Source: Sordaria brevicollis
Lineage: Eukaryota > Ascomycota > Sordariomycetes > Sordariales > Sordariaceae
Assembly (NCBI GenBank): GCA_033439795.1
Contig: JAUTDP010000005.1
Coordinates: 372,001-436,000, forward strand
Direction: 5' to 3'
DNA length: 64,000 nt
The translations under genes were made by a program, and so were the position numbers. The notes under the pieces were generated by a model. The model worked only from the letters and a program-made list of their open reading frames with translations. It made no database searches and was not told where the DNA came from. How positions within the stretch are numbered: the stretch's first letter is position 1; each line of letters opens with the position of its first letter. Of the stretch, positions 1-12,731 are shown piece by piece.

Positions 1-1371
1 TTATCCGCCTACTAATTACCGGAAATTATAATACTCCAATTATAAAATATTAAATTTGCCTAAATTTTAATAGTCCTTAGGATAAATATAAATATAATTA
101 TATATAATTTTGTAAATCCTATTAAATAAATAATATATAGCGTAATATAAATATTTAATCTATTTTTATAAATCCTTTATAATTTATAATTTTATAACCG
201 ATTCCGCCTTTTATTTATATACCTTCGTAATATTTATTTAAAAGACCGTTTCGAATACGTTTATATTAAAATTAAGAGGGAATTTATAAACGTTACCGCT
301 TATATTAGATTATTAATAATAGGTTTAATTATTTAATTTTATACCCGTTACGTAATTAAAAGTTAATACGTTTTTAAAAATAGTAGGGGTAAAAGGTTAT
401 TTATAAAACCGGACGTAAATATATTGTATAATAATAAATTTAATAGGTTTAACGTTAATTTTTAAAGGGAAAGTAAAAATTACCTAAATTACGGCTTATA
501 TAAAAACGGTATAAGGTTAGCGGTATAAGGAATTAAGGGCGTAATTATTAAAATAAATTAAATAATATTAAATATATATTATTTACCTTTTAATTTTAAG
601 GGTATATTCGTTATATAAAAATTAAAATAATTAAAAGTTTTTATTTTTAATATACGCTATTATTATAGCGTATAAAAATTATAAAAAGGGAAGAAAATAA
701 TTATTAAAGAGTTTAAACGAAAGAAAGATATAATTTATATTATATCTGCGTATAGGCTACGTATTATTAACGTAAGATTTAGAATAAATCCCCTATATTT
801 TATTAACGTATAAATTAAATAATATTAAAATAATATAATAAGTATAAAAAATACGCTCTTTTTAAATTACTATATATTATCCTATTTATACCGAAATTGG
901 AATATTTTACCCTCTCCCAATATCCCCGCCTTCGATTTAATATATTAATCGAATACCGTTTTAATTTCCGCCCATATAATAGGAATTCCTATATCCAATT
1001 TAATTTCGAAAATATACGTTACGTTCTATAACGTTATATTTTAAAGCTCTACGTTTTAAAGCGCTTCCGTACGATATTTACCGATTTTTAAAAATAATAC
1101 GTATAATTGCGTATTAATAGAAACGAAAACTCTTTTTATAAATATATTATTTTACTTTATTAATTTATTTATTTTTAATTTTAATCTTTATAAAAAAATT
1201 AATAATATATAGGGCCCCCTATTTCGTTTTAACGTATAAATCTTTTAATTAATATTATTTATCGTAATAAAAATTTATATATTACGAATAAATTTAAATA
1301 ATATATTATTATAATACGTAAATATTTAAATATATTAATATATAGTATAGTTTTTTATTTATAAGGGCGGG
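1..1371. other. RIP-degraded AT-rich DNA, unassigned
   Basis: This stretch is almost free of CpA and TpG and rich in TpA, which indicates RIP-mutated repeat DNA. I found no transposon motif, RNA gene or LTR end here. It could be the upstream part of whatever element carries the frame that begins near 1372, but I see nothing that proves it. Confidence 0.5.
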
Positions 1372-2549
1372 GGGCTCATTTAACTCTTTTATATTCCCCG
1401 GCTATAAATAAGGTAGAGGATAAAATAGGAAGCGAATTCTATTTATTAAAAATTCGTTTTTCAATTTTAATTTAAATTAATTTAACGAATATTACGAAGC
1501 CTATAGAATTAAATTATTATAAACCGGAATATAATCCTTCTATTTTAAGGGAGGAATTCGAAATATTTATTTAAAATATTATCGATTATTATATATCCCG
1601 CCGATAACCGCTTTATTTAATATATTCCTAAATATTATCGTAATAGGGTACTTTAAATAATTATTAAATAAAATTGTTATATCCTTCTAATTTACTTTTT
1701 TATTACCTTTAATTTTATCCTTAATAATTTCAATTTCAAATAATATTATTTATTTAATAAATAAAAGCTAAGCAATAAAGGCTTTATATAATAAAAATAA
1801 AATCCCGGGTATAAATAGAATTTTCGGCGTATAATTAATTATATATCCTATTTACTTTTTTCGGAAAATATTTTAAATTATAAGGTATATTATAACGTTA
1901 TTAAATATAGAAAATTCATTAACGTAAAAAAGGTCGAACGCTTTAATTTTAAAATAGGTTTATAATTAGAATTAATAATCTTTCGGCCGTCGGCTATTTA
2001 AGGGGTATTCTAAAAAAAAAATTATTAAAATAATAAATTAATAATAAAATTTGGATTTAATCGTTTTTAATACCTAAAAGTCGAAGGGTCCTAAAATTAT
2101 ATTATATAAAATTAAATATAAATCTTCGGAATTTAATTTTATTTTTAAGAGGCGAATTTCGTAAGCGATTTATATACGTTTAATAGGAATTTAAACGTTA
2201 TAAATTTTAGGGTTCCTTTTTATAATATAATAAAAAGGAAGATTATTTAAAATATTAAAAAGTAGGAACGGGTCTTTTTACTTTCGAAGCGTTAATATAA
2301 TTATTATAAAGAATTAGGTATTATTTATTTAATTAACCTAATTAAATCCTTTTATTAATATAGGCTTTTAGTCGATATTTCGTTTATTATTATAAGGGTA
2401 TAAATTACCGAAATTATCGCTACCCGCGGGTAATTCGTTATTATATATCGTTTCTATCTTCCTCTTTTTAAATAATCGTTAAGTAACGAAGTACGCTTTT
2501 AATTTACTATCCTAACCTTTAGATTTAATATTTTTATAGGATTAATAAC
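1372..2549 (+). pseudogene. RIP-degraded unidentified coding frame
   Basis: A single forward frame of roughly 390 codons can be followed here. It is interrupted essentially only by TAA and TAG, the stops RIP makes from Gln and Trp codons. Readable stretches include ELNYYKPEYNPSILREEFEI near 1510-1570 and KVGTGLFTFEALIQLL near 2260-2310; the C-terminal part is rich in Arg and Tyr, as expected after Cys/His to Tyr change. I do not recognise the family. It has no reverse-transcriptase, integrase or helicase motif that I can see. Directly downstream lies a 194-bp direct duplication. It is most likely an open reading frame of an older transposon, but a captured host gene is possible. Its start and end are not defined. 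Confidence 0.4.
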
Positions 2550-2710
2550 CATTAAAATCGTTTAATTATTAAAAGTATAAATTAAATAAGGTTATTAAAT
2601 ATAAATAATAGGATATTTATATATTAAGGATAATAGTATCTATATTACTATTTCTAAAAGTATTTTTTATAATGACGTATTTATTATTCCGTTCGATAGG
2701 CCTATTTATA

Positions 2711-3080
2711 AAACGAATAATAAATTAAAAGTTTAGGGGTCGTTCGTAATACGTTAAAAATACCGAAATATTTGTAATATAATTAGTAAAAGGTTAAATA
2801 AAGTATTTTAATAACTAAATAGTAATATAATATAATAAATTAATATCCGTAGGTTATATTTAGAAGTATAAATAATAGAAAGTAAATAATAAAATTTACC
2901 CGCGAAACGAATAATAAATTAAAGATTTAAAAGCCGTTCGTAATATATTATAGGGATTAAAAATATTTATTAATATAATTCATAAAAGGCTAAATAAAAT
3001 ATTTCAATAATTAAATATAAAAAGATATAATAATAATTAATAACCGTAGGTCGTATTTAGAGGCGTAAAAAATAATAAGG
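2711..3080 (+). repeat. Two-copy direct repeat, 194-bp period
   Basis: The motif AAACGAATAATAAATTAAA begins at 2711 and again at 2905. The following ~170 bases align with the same order of landmarks, including a GTCGTTCGTAAT/GCCGTTCGTAAT block and a CCGTAGGT block. Most differences are transitions, so RIP acted on an existing duplication. It lies just after the unidentified frame at 1372-2549. The unit is not a multiple of three, so I do not interpret it as protein-coding. Confidence 0.65.
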
Positions 3081-5055
3081 GGTAAAGAATATAGGGAATA
3101 AATTAGAATTAAGAAGGAGGAAAGTTTTAGGAAATAAAATTAGAGGCGAAGCGATTTCGTTTTATTTCTTGAATTTTCTACTAAATTATATTATTTACGA
3201 ACTTTATTATATATTTTAACGTTATTAATTATCCTTTTAAAATATATTTTCCGTATTATTTTAATAATAAATTATATATTAGGGATTTTCTTTATTGAAA
3301 TAATAATATTTATATAAAACGCTATATAGGGCGCCGGAAATAGATATTAAATGGAAATTCTACGTAAATATATAAATATACTAAATTAGAATATATCCGA
3401 TACTTAATTATTAATCTATAATATTAGCGTTAAATTTACTAAATAGAATTCGTCCGTTTTACCGCCTTTCTTATTCTATAACCGGCTACTAATTAAAGTA
3501 CTATATATTTTTAAAATAAACCCGTAAAGTAATTTACTCTAATTATATATATATAATTTTTAGTTTAATATTTACCCTATACCAATTAATATATTGAATA
3601 GGGGCTTAACTATATATTATTATAAATATAATTATTAAACGAATAAATCGATTAAATTTTTACATTTGGTAATGTAGGGTAACCCAACCTTATATCGGTT
3701 ATATTATTTTATTAATATCCATTTTAAGAATTAAATATAAATAGAAATATAATTCGCTACGATAATAATTATTAACCTTCACCTTCTTATTTATTATATA
3801 TTATAAATTCGTTTAATTACTTTATTATTATATTCTAATATTATTATATACCGAGTACGATTATAATTATTATAGGTTTATATAAAATTATTAACGTTAG
3901 GCGGGAAATTATATTTATAATTAATTATTAAAATCTCTAAACTTTAAATATTTAATACCTTTATAACCTTTAATAATGCCCGGCCCTTATTTAATTTGAT
4001 TTTATATTTTTCTAAATTATAAAGGTTAATTATAAAAAGAATGATTTAAATAAAATAAAATAAATTTTTTATAATTTATAGGGCGCTTTTCTTAATTATC
4101 GTTAGAATTAGCCTAATAAATAATAATATAATTGTAAACGTATTTAACCGAAACTTTGGATATTTAAATTATCGCTTTATCGTTATATACGTCGCTACTT
4201 AGGAATTTATAAATTACTTATATATTTACCGCTTTACCGAATTATTAAACGAATTAATATTCGTTTTTATTAAAAGAATTATATTTATTATTATAATACG
4301 TATTCCTGTAATTTAATCGGAATTTATATTTACGGACTCTATTTATATTATTATTATTAAGAAGGTAAACGCAATTATAAAAAATATTAATTTCCTTTAT
4401 TTTAAAAATACTTTTAAATTACTTTCCTTTAGGTAATATAAAGGGGGGGCGAAGTAATTAAATTATATAATTTATAACGACCTAAATTAATTCCTCTAAT
4501 TTGCAATTTTTGTTATTTACTTTTATAGAAATTTATTATTTAAAAAGCATTACTATCCAATTAAAACGCTTTTTTAAAACTTTATAATAATAATTTATAT
4601 TATATAAATTATATTCCCTATTAAATATTTAATTTAATTAAAAACGTCCAATCTTAAAAATACGTATTTTTCCGATAGCGATAAAATATTAATCGGTATT
4701 AAACTTTACTGCAGTTAATATATATTTTATAATTATAATATTATAATTAATTATTTATATATATAGCGTATAAATATAATCTTTTATAAATTATTTAAAT
4801 TTACCGAGGAATATATTTATATTAGAATTATTTTGAATATTATACGTAATTATAATTGTAAAATAAAGTATTTAAATTCGTAATTTAAAAACCTTAGCGT
4901 ACTTTTAGACTTAAATTACAACTTTATTTAGAATTCCCTTCGAATTATTAGGAATTTAATTATTAAATTTATTAAATAAAAGGTTTTTAGCGATTATATT
5001 TATAATTTTCTCTATATAAATTAAGTATTCGCTAAGGACGTCCTCGATTTTAAAA
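3081..5055. other. RIP-degraded AT-rich DNA, unassigned
   Basis: There is strong CpA/TpG depletion throughout and no recognisable coding motif, LTR or RNA gene. A short patch near 3658-3695 keeps a few CpA and TpG steps and a GGGTAACCC palindrome. It is too short to interpret. Confidence 0.45.
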
Positions 5056-5475
5056 ACGCTAATTTAATTTCTAAATCCCTTAGCGTTTATTCCTATAGGA
5101 ATTAAAATAAATCCTTTATCGATTAGGCTAAATATCCTATTATTAATTTAATTTTTAAATTTTTTAATATTTATTTTTATAGGAATTAAAGTAAATCCTT
5201 TATCGATTAGGCTAAATATCCTATTATTAATTTAATTTTTAGATCCTTTAATATTTATTCTCATAGAAATTAAAATAAATCTTTTATCGATTAGGTTAAA
5301 TATCCTATTATTAATTTAATCTCTAAATCCTTTAGCGTTTATTCCTATAGGAATTGAAATAAATCCGATATTAATTAGGTTAAATATTCTATTATTAATT
5401 TAATTTTTAAATCCTTCGGCGTTTATTCTTATAGGAATTAAAGTAGATCCGTTATTAATTAAGTTAAATATTTAA
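5056..5475 (-). repeat. Five-copy 84-bp tandem repeat, in frame on the minus strand
   Basis: The landmark ATT(A/G)AA(A/G)T followed by TCGATTAGG or its mutated form recurs at 5101, 5185, 5269, 5353 and 5437, an exact 84-base period. Read on the minus strand, each unit gives 28 residues such as NNRIFSLIDKGF followed by a variable IP.GINAKGF stretch. At most one RIP-type stop (Gln to TAA) occurs per unit, at the same place. Copies differ mostly by transitions. A period divisible by three plus a conserved frame suggests a minisatellite inside an old coding region, encoding a 28-residue repeat. I do not recognise that repeat family. Confidence 0.7.
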
Positions 5476-6829
5476 GAATTATTTCTAGCGGGAGTAATTT
5501 CGGGACTTTTTATTCGTTTTTCGTTATATATATATAATATTTAAGCGGTAATTGGAAATTAAAATTTAAGACGTTTATAACCCCATTAGGCCGCCGAATT
5601 AAAATTTATATAATTATTTTTATTATTAAAATCGGGGCTTAGCGGAAATCGTTTTAACGTAGTAAAATTATTATTCGGATTAATAAATTCTTTATTTTTA
5701 AGGGTAGGTATAATATTACGGAAGCGAATAGGGTTTACCGTCGAAGGGTTAATACCCTTATTATTTTTTCCCCTAATTTTTTTATTAATTTTTTTAATAT
5801 TCGATATTTTAATTTCCTTATTTTCGATTTTTATTTTGAATATTTAATTACTCTTCGTTAAAATGCGCGTTATTACAATCCGCTATTTAATTTTAAATTT
5901 TATATCTTTTATAGTAGGTTTAATATACTATTTAATAAAACGCGTAATAACGTCCTTTTCTATTCGTTTAAACGTTTTGAAAATCTTTTATACTATATTA
6001 AACGAATTTTCGGAATTAGCGTAATATATATTAATAAAAGGAATAAAGGAATTGAAAGCGTTTTAATCGATTTTATATCCGGCTTTTATAGCCTTTATAA
6101 TAATAAATAAAAAGTATAAATATATTTCGCTAATAATTATCGCTTTCTTATTATAATATACGAAAATATTCTATAGGGGTTTAATAATTTAAATATATTT
6201 ATTAAAGGTATAAAATATTAAATATTTTATAATTTTGTATTTATATAATATTTTGAAATATAGACCGGCGGCGTTAGGAATATTTAATAGATTTAATCGG
6301 AGGTTAAATACAAATTTATAAACCTATTAAATAAAAATATTAATATATTATTCTCTTAAATAAATTAATAGAAATTTACTTTATAGAGGATTCGTTCCTC
6401 TGTTTAATTATAAATAATATTATATATAGTCGGAAGGAATTATTCTACCGGTTGCTATTATTTAATTCGATATAAATAACCCAAATATTATAAAATAGTA
6501 TTTATATTCTAAATTAATCCAAAACCGATTTTAATATAATACTAATAATAGAAATCTAGACCAGCGGCGTAAATTACGGAATTTAAGATTAAAATATTAA
6601 TATATTTAAAAGGGTTATTTTAATTCCGGACAATTTTTAAACGTTTAATTTATAATTAATTAGAAAAAATTATTTAGATTTTAAATTTAACCTTCCGTAA
6701 AATAGAATAAATTATCCTATTTATTATTAATAAAATACGTTTATTTATTTTTATAGGAATAAACTATTCCTTACTTTAATTAAAATAAATATAAAGGGGT
6801 ATAAATTTATATTTACAATTATAGGGAAT
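5476..6829. other. RIP-degraded AT-rich DNA, unassigned
   Basis: Transition-saturated sequence. I found no transposon protein motif, LTR, terminal inverted repeat or RNA gene. It may continue the element or gene that carries the 84-bp repeat on one side or the minus-strand frame on the other. Confidence 0.4.
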
Positions 6830-8660
6830 TAGCGATTATAAAAATACGTTTATAAATTATTATAATTTTTATATATTTTTTAATAATTTTAATAAATAAA
6901 GGCGATTACCCGAAAACTTAATAAAATATATTAAATTTATTAGAGGGCGGTAATATATTTCTATTTTATATTAAATACGCGAATATATATAATAAGCCGC
7001 TATCGAAATCGAATTTAATAAATCGATTTATAACGTCGGTATTTAATTTAATATTAATTAATTCCGTATATTTAGCCAATTCGAGGATTTCCTTTTTACT
7101 TTCTTCAATTAATTATATAATATCGAATAGGGTATTTTTAATAATATTATTACTAAATTGGACGTTTAAATCCTATAATAATATAGAATAATTATATATA
7201 TTTTAAATAAGGAATTAAAGTAGACGGATTAACGTTATATTTAGATTTATTATTTTATTATTTTTATTAGAAGTAAATTCGCTATCTTCGGTATTAATTA
7301 TAAGCGCGTTAATAATATATTATAAGAGGCTATCGGTATATTTTATAATAGCCTTTATACGGGTATTATAATTAAAATAAATAATATTAATCCGTATTAA
7401 CGGGATATCGAACGAAGGATATATTATTATACCGTTAAATAGCGTTAATAGGGTTATTATTCCCTTATTAATTATAAATACTTACGTTTCCTTAATAATT
7501 AACGTTATAAAATCGTTAATTATTTTTTTTAAATTAATAATTACTTTTTAAATATTAGAATAGAAGAATTATTATTAATACCTTTAATTATAATAAATCT
7601 CCTCTAATTTATTAACTTCTATAATTAACGCCTTTCCGTTAATAATATTATTAAAATTACTAAGCTCGAAAAAAGGAACGAAGGATTCGTCTTAGGCTAA
7701 ATCGAAAATAATAGCCGTTTTATCGTTAATAATAAATATAAATAGCTTAAAAAGTTTATTAAATTTAATTTATTATACGAATATAATAAATATTTATATA
7801 TTTATTAATTTATTTAACGTTAATATAACCGAATATATTAAATATATTAAAGTTAATAATAGCCGGATTATCCTAAACGTATTAATAAATATATTCCGGG
7901 TAAATTGGGCCTTATCGATTATAATAGTTTAAAATTTAGCGTTAAGAATTATAATTATTTTTAAATAGAGCGGAGTCATTTATATTTTCTTCTTAAAATT
8001 ATATTCAATTAACCTATATTTTAATTTACTTTTATAAAAAAAAATAATATTATATTAAAGGGGGTAAATTTATACATTCTCTTTAATAGAATTAATTATA
8101 ATAGCGTTATTTTATACCGAATTATAATTTTTATTTCTAAAATTTAATTTTTCGTCCAAATTATTATCGTTAATTTTAAGCGAATTAGTATTAAAGTCCG
8201 AACCCTAATACTCCGCCTTCTTCTTAACCTTAATTTCTTTATTTTAATAGATTTAATTTCGTATATACTAATTTATAAAAGCGTTTTTCTTCTATATATA
8301 TCCGTCCGTATTAAACGTCTAATTCCCTTATAGTATTTGGATTTTTTTTATACCTTTAAAACTTTAGCGCTAATTAATTATTATAAATACAGTAATAATA
8401 ATAATTCGGGTAGTATCCGCCTTATAGCGGCCTATAATATATTTAATTATTAATTCGTCGAACCGGTTTTAATTTAAAATTTTATTATAGTAATGATTAT
8501 CCTTCGGGATATTATTAAATTCGGCGTACTAATAATAAATTTTAAAATCGTTAAATATATTATATAATTCCTTAAACGTTTAAAAGATTAAAAAGGGTAA
8601 GAGGATTATAATATTAAGGTAGGCTTATATAGCCTTACCCTTCTATTTTAAATCGAAGAG
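6830..8660 (-). pseudogene. RIP-degraded long unidentified coding frame
   Basis: One minus-strand frame of about 600 codons runs from near 8650 down to about 6840, broken almost only by TAA and TAG. Recognisable pieces, in order, are FKELYNIFNDFKIYYQYAEF (Q read from a stop), NRFDELIIKYIIGRYKADTT, TAIIFDL followed by DESFVPFFELSNFNNIING, KALIIEVNKLEEIYYN, then a segment rich in Ile, Asn and Leu. The continuity over 1.8 kb after heavy mutation shows this was a real protein with few or no introns. I cannot place it: it shows no reverse transcriptase, transposase DDE/D, helicase or tyrosine-recombinase signature that I can recognise. It may be the product of a DNA transposon or a host gene trapped in repeats. 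Confidence 0.45.
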
Positions 8661-9329
8661 CCTTTAATATTTTATAAATAAAATAGAATTATAAATTAAA
8701 GTTTTACTAATTTTTATTTCGTTAAATAAAATAACCCTATTAAGGGGTTTACATATTATTTTATAAATAATAAAAGCATTTATTTAAATATTAACCTAAA
8801 TATTATTTATTCTTATAGGAATTAGGAATTTAATTCCTACAGAAATTGATTATAAATAAAATTTACTTATAATTTAATAAAGGAATAGTATACGGTTATT
8901 AATTCTATTAATTTCTTATTTAATTTAATTAAATTTTTCCGAAAATTCCTTTAATTTAAACGGCGGCGGTAGATTTTATATAATAATCTTCTCTTCGTTA
9001 ACCTTTCGTCCGAAAACTTACATACCTTCGATTATTAATTTACCATCCGCTATAATATTTTTTATAAAATAATTTTAAATAATTAACGCTTTAATTATAA
9101 CGTTTATTTTTATTTATAATTTTAACCCAAAGTGTATATCGTCCTAAAATAATATATCTTTAATTATTATATATAAAAGACGCTAAATTATATCCTCCGC
9201 TTAAATAATATATTAAGCGGTAATATTACCCGAATTATAAAAAAAAAAAAATAAATTATTTATTCGAATAATCTTTAAATTAAAGGCTTTTCTTACTTTT
9301 TACTATAAGTTTATATAATTAACCGGAGA
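8661..9329. other. RIP-degraded AT-rich DNA, unassigned
   Basis: No feature is supported here. It contains an A13 run near 9240 and short GC-retaining patches. It separates the minus-strand frame at 6830-8660 from the plus-strand frame that begins near 9330. Confidence 0.4.
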
Positions 9330-10600
9330 AATTATATATCTATCCGTTCAATAATATTACCCAATCTAGTATTAAAGTTTATAACCCTTTCGAAATTAAT
9401 TTTATTAGCGTTAATTTTAACGTTTATTAAAATAATAAACTATAAAATTTAATTAAATATTAAAACGTTACGGGTATATACTATTTAAATTTAGCGGTCT
9501 ATAATACTTTTACTATTAACCCTGCACATAACGATCAGCCGTGTACCAGAGGTTTTGATCGTAATACCCAGGTTATCGTTATTCTCAGGTATGCCAAGAA
9601 GTACTATCTGGCCAATCAGGAGGCCGTTAGCGGGTAGAAGGGGTTTATTACCGGCCGTTACGAGCTGTCAGGGCCTGTTATGACTGTTACTATACTACTT
9701 GAGTATAACGATTTTGGTGTAGTTTTCGCCCGAAATCTGATCGTTATCGTAATGTAAAGGTTGATCGTTACTCCCATACATTTAGCCTCTGTTCCCGAGC
9801 TTTTGATCGCTAAACCGAGAATATCGTTATGCCTCTGATCGTTATGTGCAGGGTTAACAGTATTATTATTAGGTTCGGATATTTCTATACGGATTATATA
9901 AATAATTTACTAAAACGTTATAAAAGCGCTTTATTATATATATTCGGCCCTATCTTCTTCAAAATCCTTTATAAATTAAGTATCGACGTTTATAAAGAAG
10001 ATTAATATTATTTATCTTTCGCTATTTAATTTATAACCTTTAATGGAATTAAATATTTAAATACCCTTTCTCCGGCTATTAAAATAACTAAATAAAAATA
10101 AAACCCGGAATTAATTATCGATTAAATACCTACTAGTATTTACGAATTTATTTTAATATTATATAAATTTAACCGCCCTTTAATATTCGGATTATACCGA
10201 ATATTATTATAAAATTAGGAAAAGGTTTATAAATAGAATTTTTTTCTATAAAATAATTTACAAGTCTACGCCGGGATTAATTTAAAGCGTATCTTTAATT
10301 CTTATTACTACCGTATAAATAAATAATTTAACGAATAAATAATTCGAAATAACCTTTATAATACGTATAATAGTAAAGTTTTTAAACGTATTCGGGACGT
10401 CGCGTAATATTATTTTAAAGGATAAGAAGGGTAAATTGCCGTTTTAACTCTTTATATTTAATAAAGGTCCGAATTAATCGGTTATTAAATTCTATTAATA
10501 ATAAATATTATATAAGTTATAAATTATATAGGGTCTATAATTTATTCTTATTAAAATAAAATAAAGGGGTATAAATTATTTAGGCCAATATAATTTATTC
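9330..10600 (+). pseudogene. RIP-degraded unidentified coding frame split by a MITE
   Basis: A forward frame reads PEKLYIYPFNNITQSSIKVY before the MITE. If the MITE and one TA copy are removed, it continues without a shift into YNTFTINSIIIRFGYFYTDY, LLKRYKSALLYIFGPIFFKI and LTLSPAIKITK-like text on the far side. Stops are RIP-type TAA and TAG. Restoration of the frame across 9517-9856 supports both the MITE boundaries and the reality of the protein. A later stretch is rich in Arg, Asn and Tyr. I do not recognise the family. The start is unclear upstream of 9330 and the frame fades around 10600. Confidence 0.45.
9519..9854. mobile_element. 336-bp Tc1/mariner-type MITE with perfect TIRs and TA duplication
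   Basis: The element begins ACCCTGCACATAACGATCAG (9519-9538) and ends with its exact reverse complement (9835-9854), a perfect 20-bp terminal inverted repeat. It is flanked by TA on both sides (9517-9518 and 9855-9856). TA target use and this layout fit Tc1/mariner or Fot1/pogo-derived non-autonomous elements. The interior carries many copies of GATCGTTA in both orientations, which may be transposase-binding subterminal repeats. It has no reading frame of useful length. Base composition is normal and CpA/TpG are retained, unlike the RIP-saturated flanks, so it is either recent or below the length that triggers RIP. Confidence 0.92.
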
Positions 10601-11187
10601 CTATTAAAATTAATTAATCAATTCTAATTGGAATAAATTTAAAATAATAATTCCCAATTTTTATAAGAATTAATTAATAAAATATTTATAATTATAATCG
10701 ATATATTAATAATAGTCTTTAACGGATTTATACTTTAATATACCGATAAAAAACGTTGCGTTAAATTCCTATATCGATGTAAAATTATACGTAAGCATTT
10801 AATTAAAGACTTAACTCCTATTAAACTTTTTAAAACCTTTCGAATTTTCATTAATTAATTATAATTCGGTAGAAATATATTTAAAATCGGCTATATTATT
10901 ATATTTAAAGAATTATAAAATTACAGCGGTAATTTTATTAAAGTTATAGTACTTTACATTTACCGGGTAATTAATTTTAACGATTATCGTATTTATATAC
11001 TTATTTAATTTATTCGAATATAAATCGAGGTTTTAAATATATAATACGAACGTATAATATAACGATTAAAAGTCGCTAACCTTTATAAAATCTTTAAAGA
11101 ATAAATATTCTTTATTAATTTTATTTTTATAAATTTTAAATTTTTATCATTTTACCAATATAATTATAAAGGGTATTAATCGTTTAC
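10601..11187. other. RIP-degraded AT-rich DNA, unassigned
   Basis: No gene or element end can be supported. Near 10560-10640 there are repeated AATTCCTATTAAAATTAATT-like words in both orientations. Confidence 0.35.
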
Positions 11188-12731
11188 TCCTATAGGAATT
11201 ACGAAATTTACTACGGTAGTAGGAAGGGTATATTATAAAAGGGTAGGTTATAAGAGGGAAGAAAAAGGAAGGTAAGAAAGGGTTTAAAAATTAAAAAAAA
11301 AAAGTATTTTAATTATACGGTTAAGGGATTTACTTTTAGAATAATTATAGTAATTAAATAACGGTAATTATTAAATAATTAAATTAATTAAATTCAACGC
11401 CGCAATATAATTAATATAAGCTTTTAACTAATCAGATTATTATTTTTAAGTAGTATTATTCTATTTTTTTTAACGCGGTAATCCGTACTCGATTCCCGAA
11501 ATTTATTTTTCAAATTTAATAAATTTACTTATAACTATAATAATTCGAACTTTAATAATATAAAGCTCCTATTATTAATTAAATTTAAAAATAATTCCCG
11601 TAAGAGTAAATTCCAATACCTATATTATACGCTATAATACGAAATTTCAAATTTTAAGACTATAAAATTGGTAATTTTCGTAGGAATTAAATATAGCGGG
11701 TATATACGAAATATAACGGGAATTAATAATATATATACATATAAGTACTTATATAATCAATATTATTAAATAGGGATAAATACTTTTAATATTAATAATT
11801 ATATAAATAGGGGGGCGAAAGTATATTAATTCGAATTGGAATTAAAACTATTATTATTTAAATTTTATATATTATTTTCATCTTCCGAATCTTTATTTTA
11901 ATTATATATAATTATATTATCTTCATTTTCGTTATTAGAAAGTCTAAAATATTTATAATCTTCGCTACGTTCGGGTTGGACTTCCTTATTATTAAATTAT
12001 TTTAATATATTAAATAATAATTTAAATAAGCCGTTGTACTAGAAATCGGGCGCATCGAAATTAATAGGATCTAACCTATTATTTCGACGAATAGCGAAAT
12101 TATTTTTATAAATTATATACGTATAATTAATAATATTTATATTAATAAACGGTATAATATATTTACTTCCGTTAAATTTTTTAAATTTTAATTCTAAAGC
12201 TTTATATACGGTTATAATTAATAGACCGATAGTAAATATTTCCGTAAACGTCGATTTATAATTATAAATAGAATTTTTATTATATTTAATATTAATAGTA
12301 AATAAATAATTAATATATTTTATAATTAAGTTAATCTTTTTCTAATTATCATTAACTATAATATACCGAATAAAACCCGACTTTAAAATAGTAATAGAAA
12401 GCTTCTAATTAATAACTTCTAATTATAGGAATTACGAAAAGTATAATATTTTAAATTTATAATTAATAAATTTCCCTCTATAAAAAAAGAGGGGGAGATA
12501 ATTAATTATTTAATAGAATATACTGTAGTCGTTAAATTAAATTGCGCGAATAAAAACGATTAAAATTCGTACGATATATAAATATCGATATATATTACGG
12601 AAGCGGATATCGATATTAAATTTATTATAATCGGGGTATCTCTTAATTTAAACCGGTAATATAAATATTTTATTATAAATTTAAACGATTTAATCTATAA
12701 TATAGGAGGGATTTTCAATACGGATAATAAT

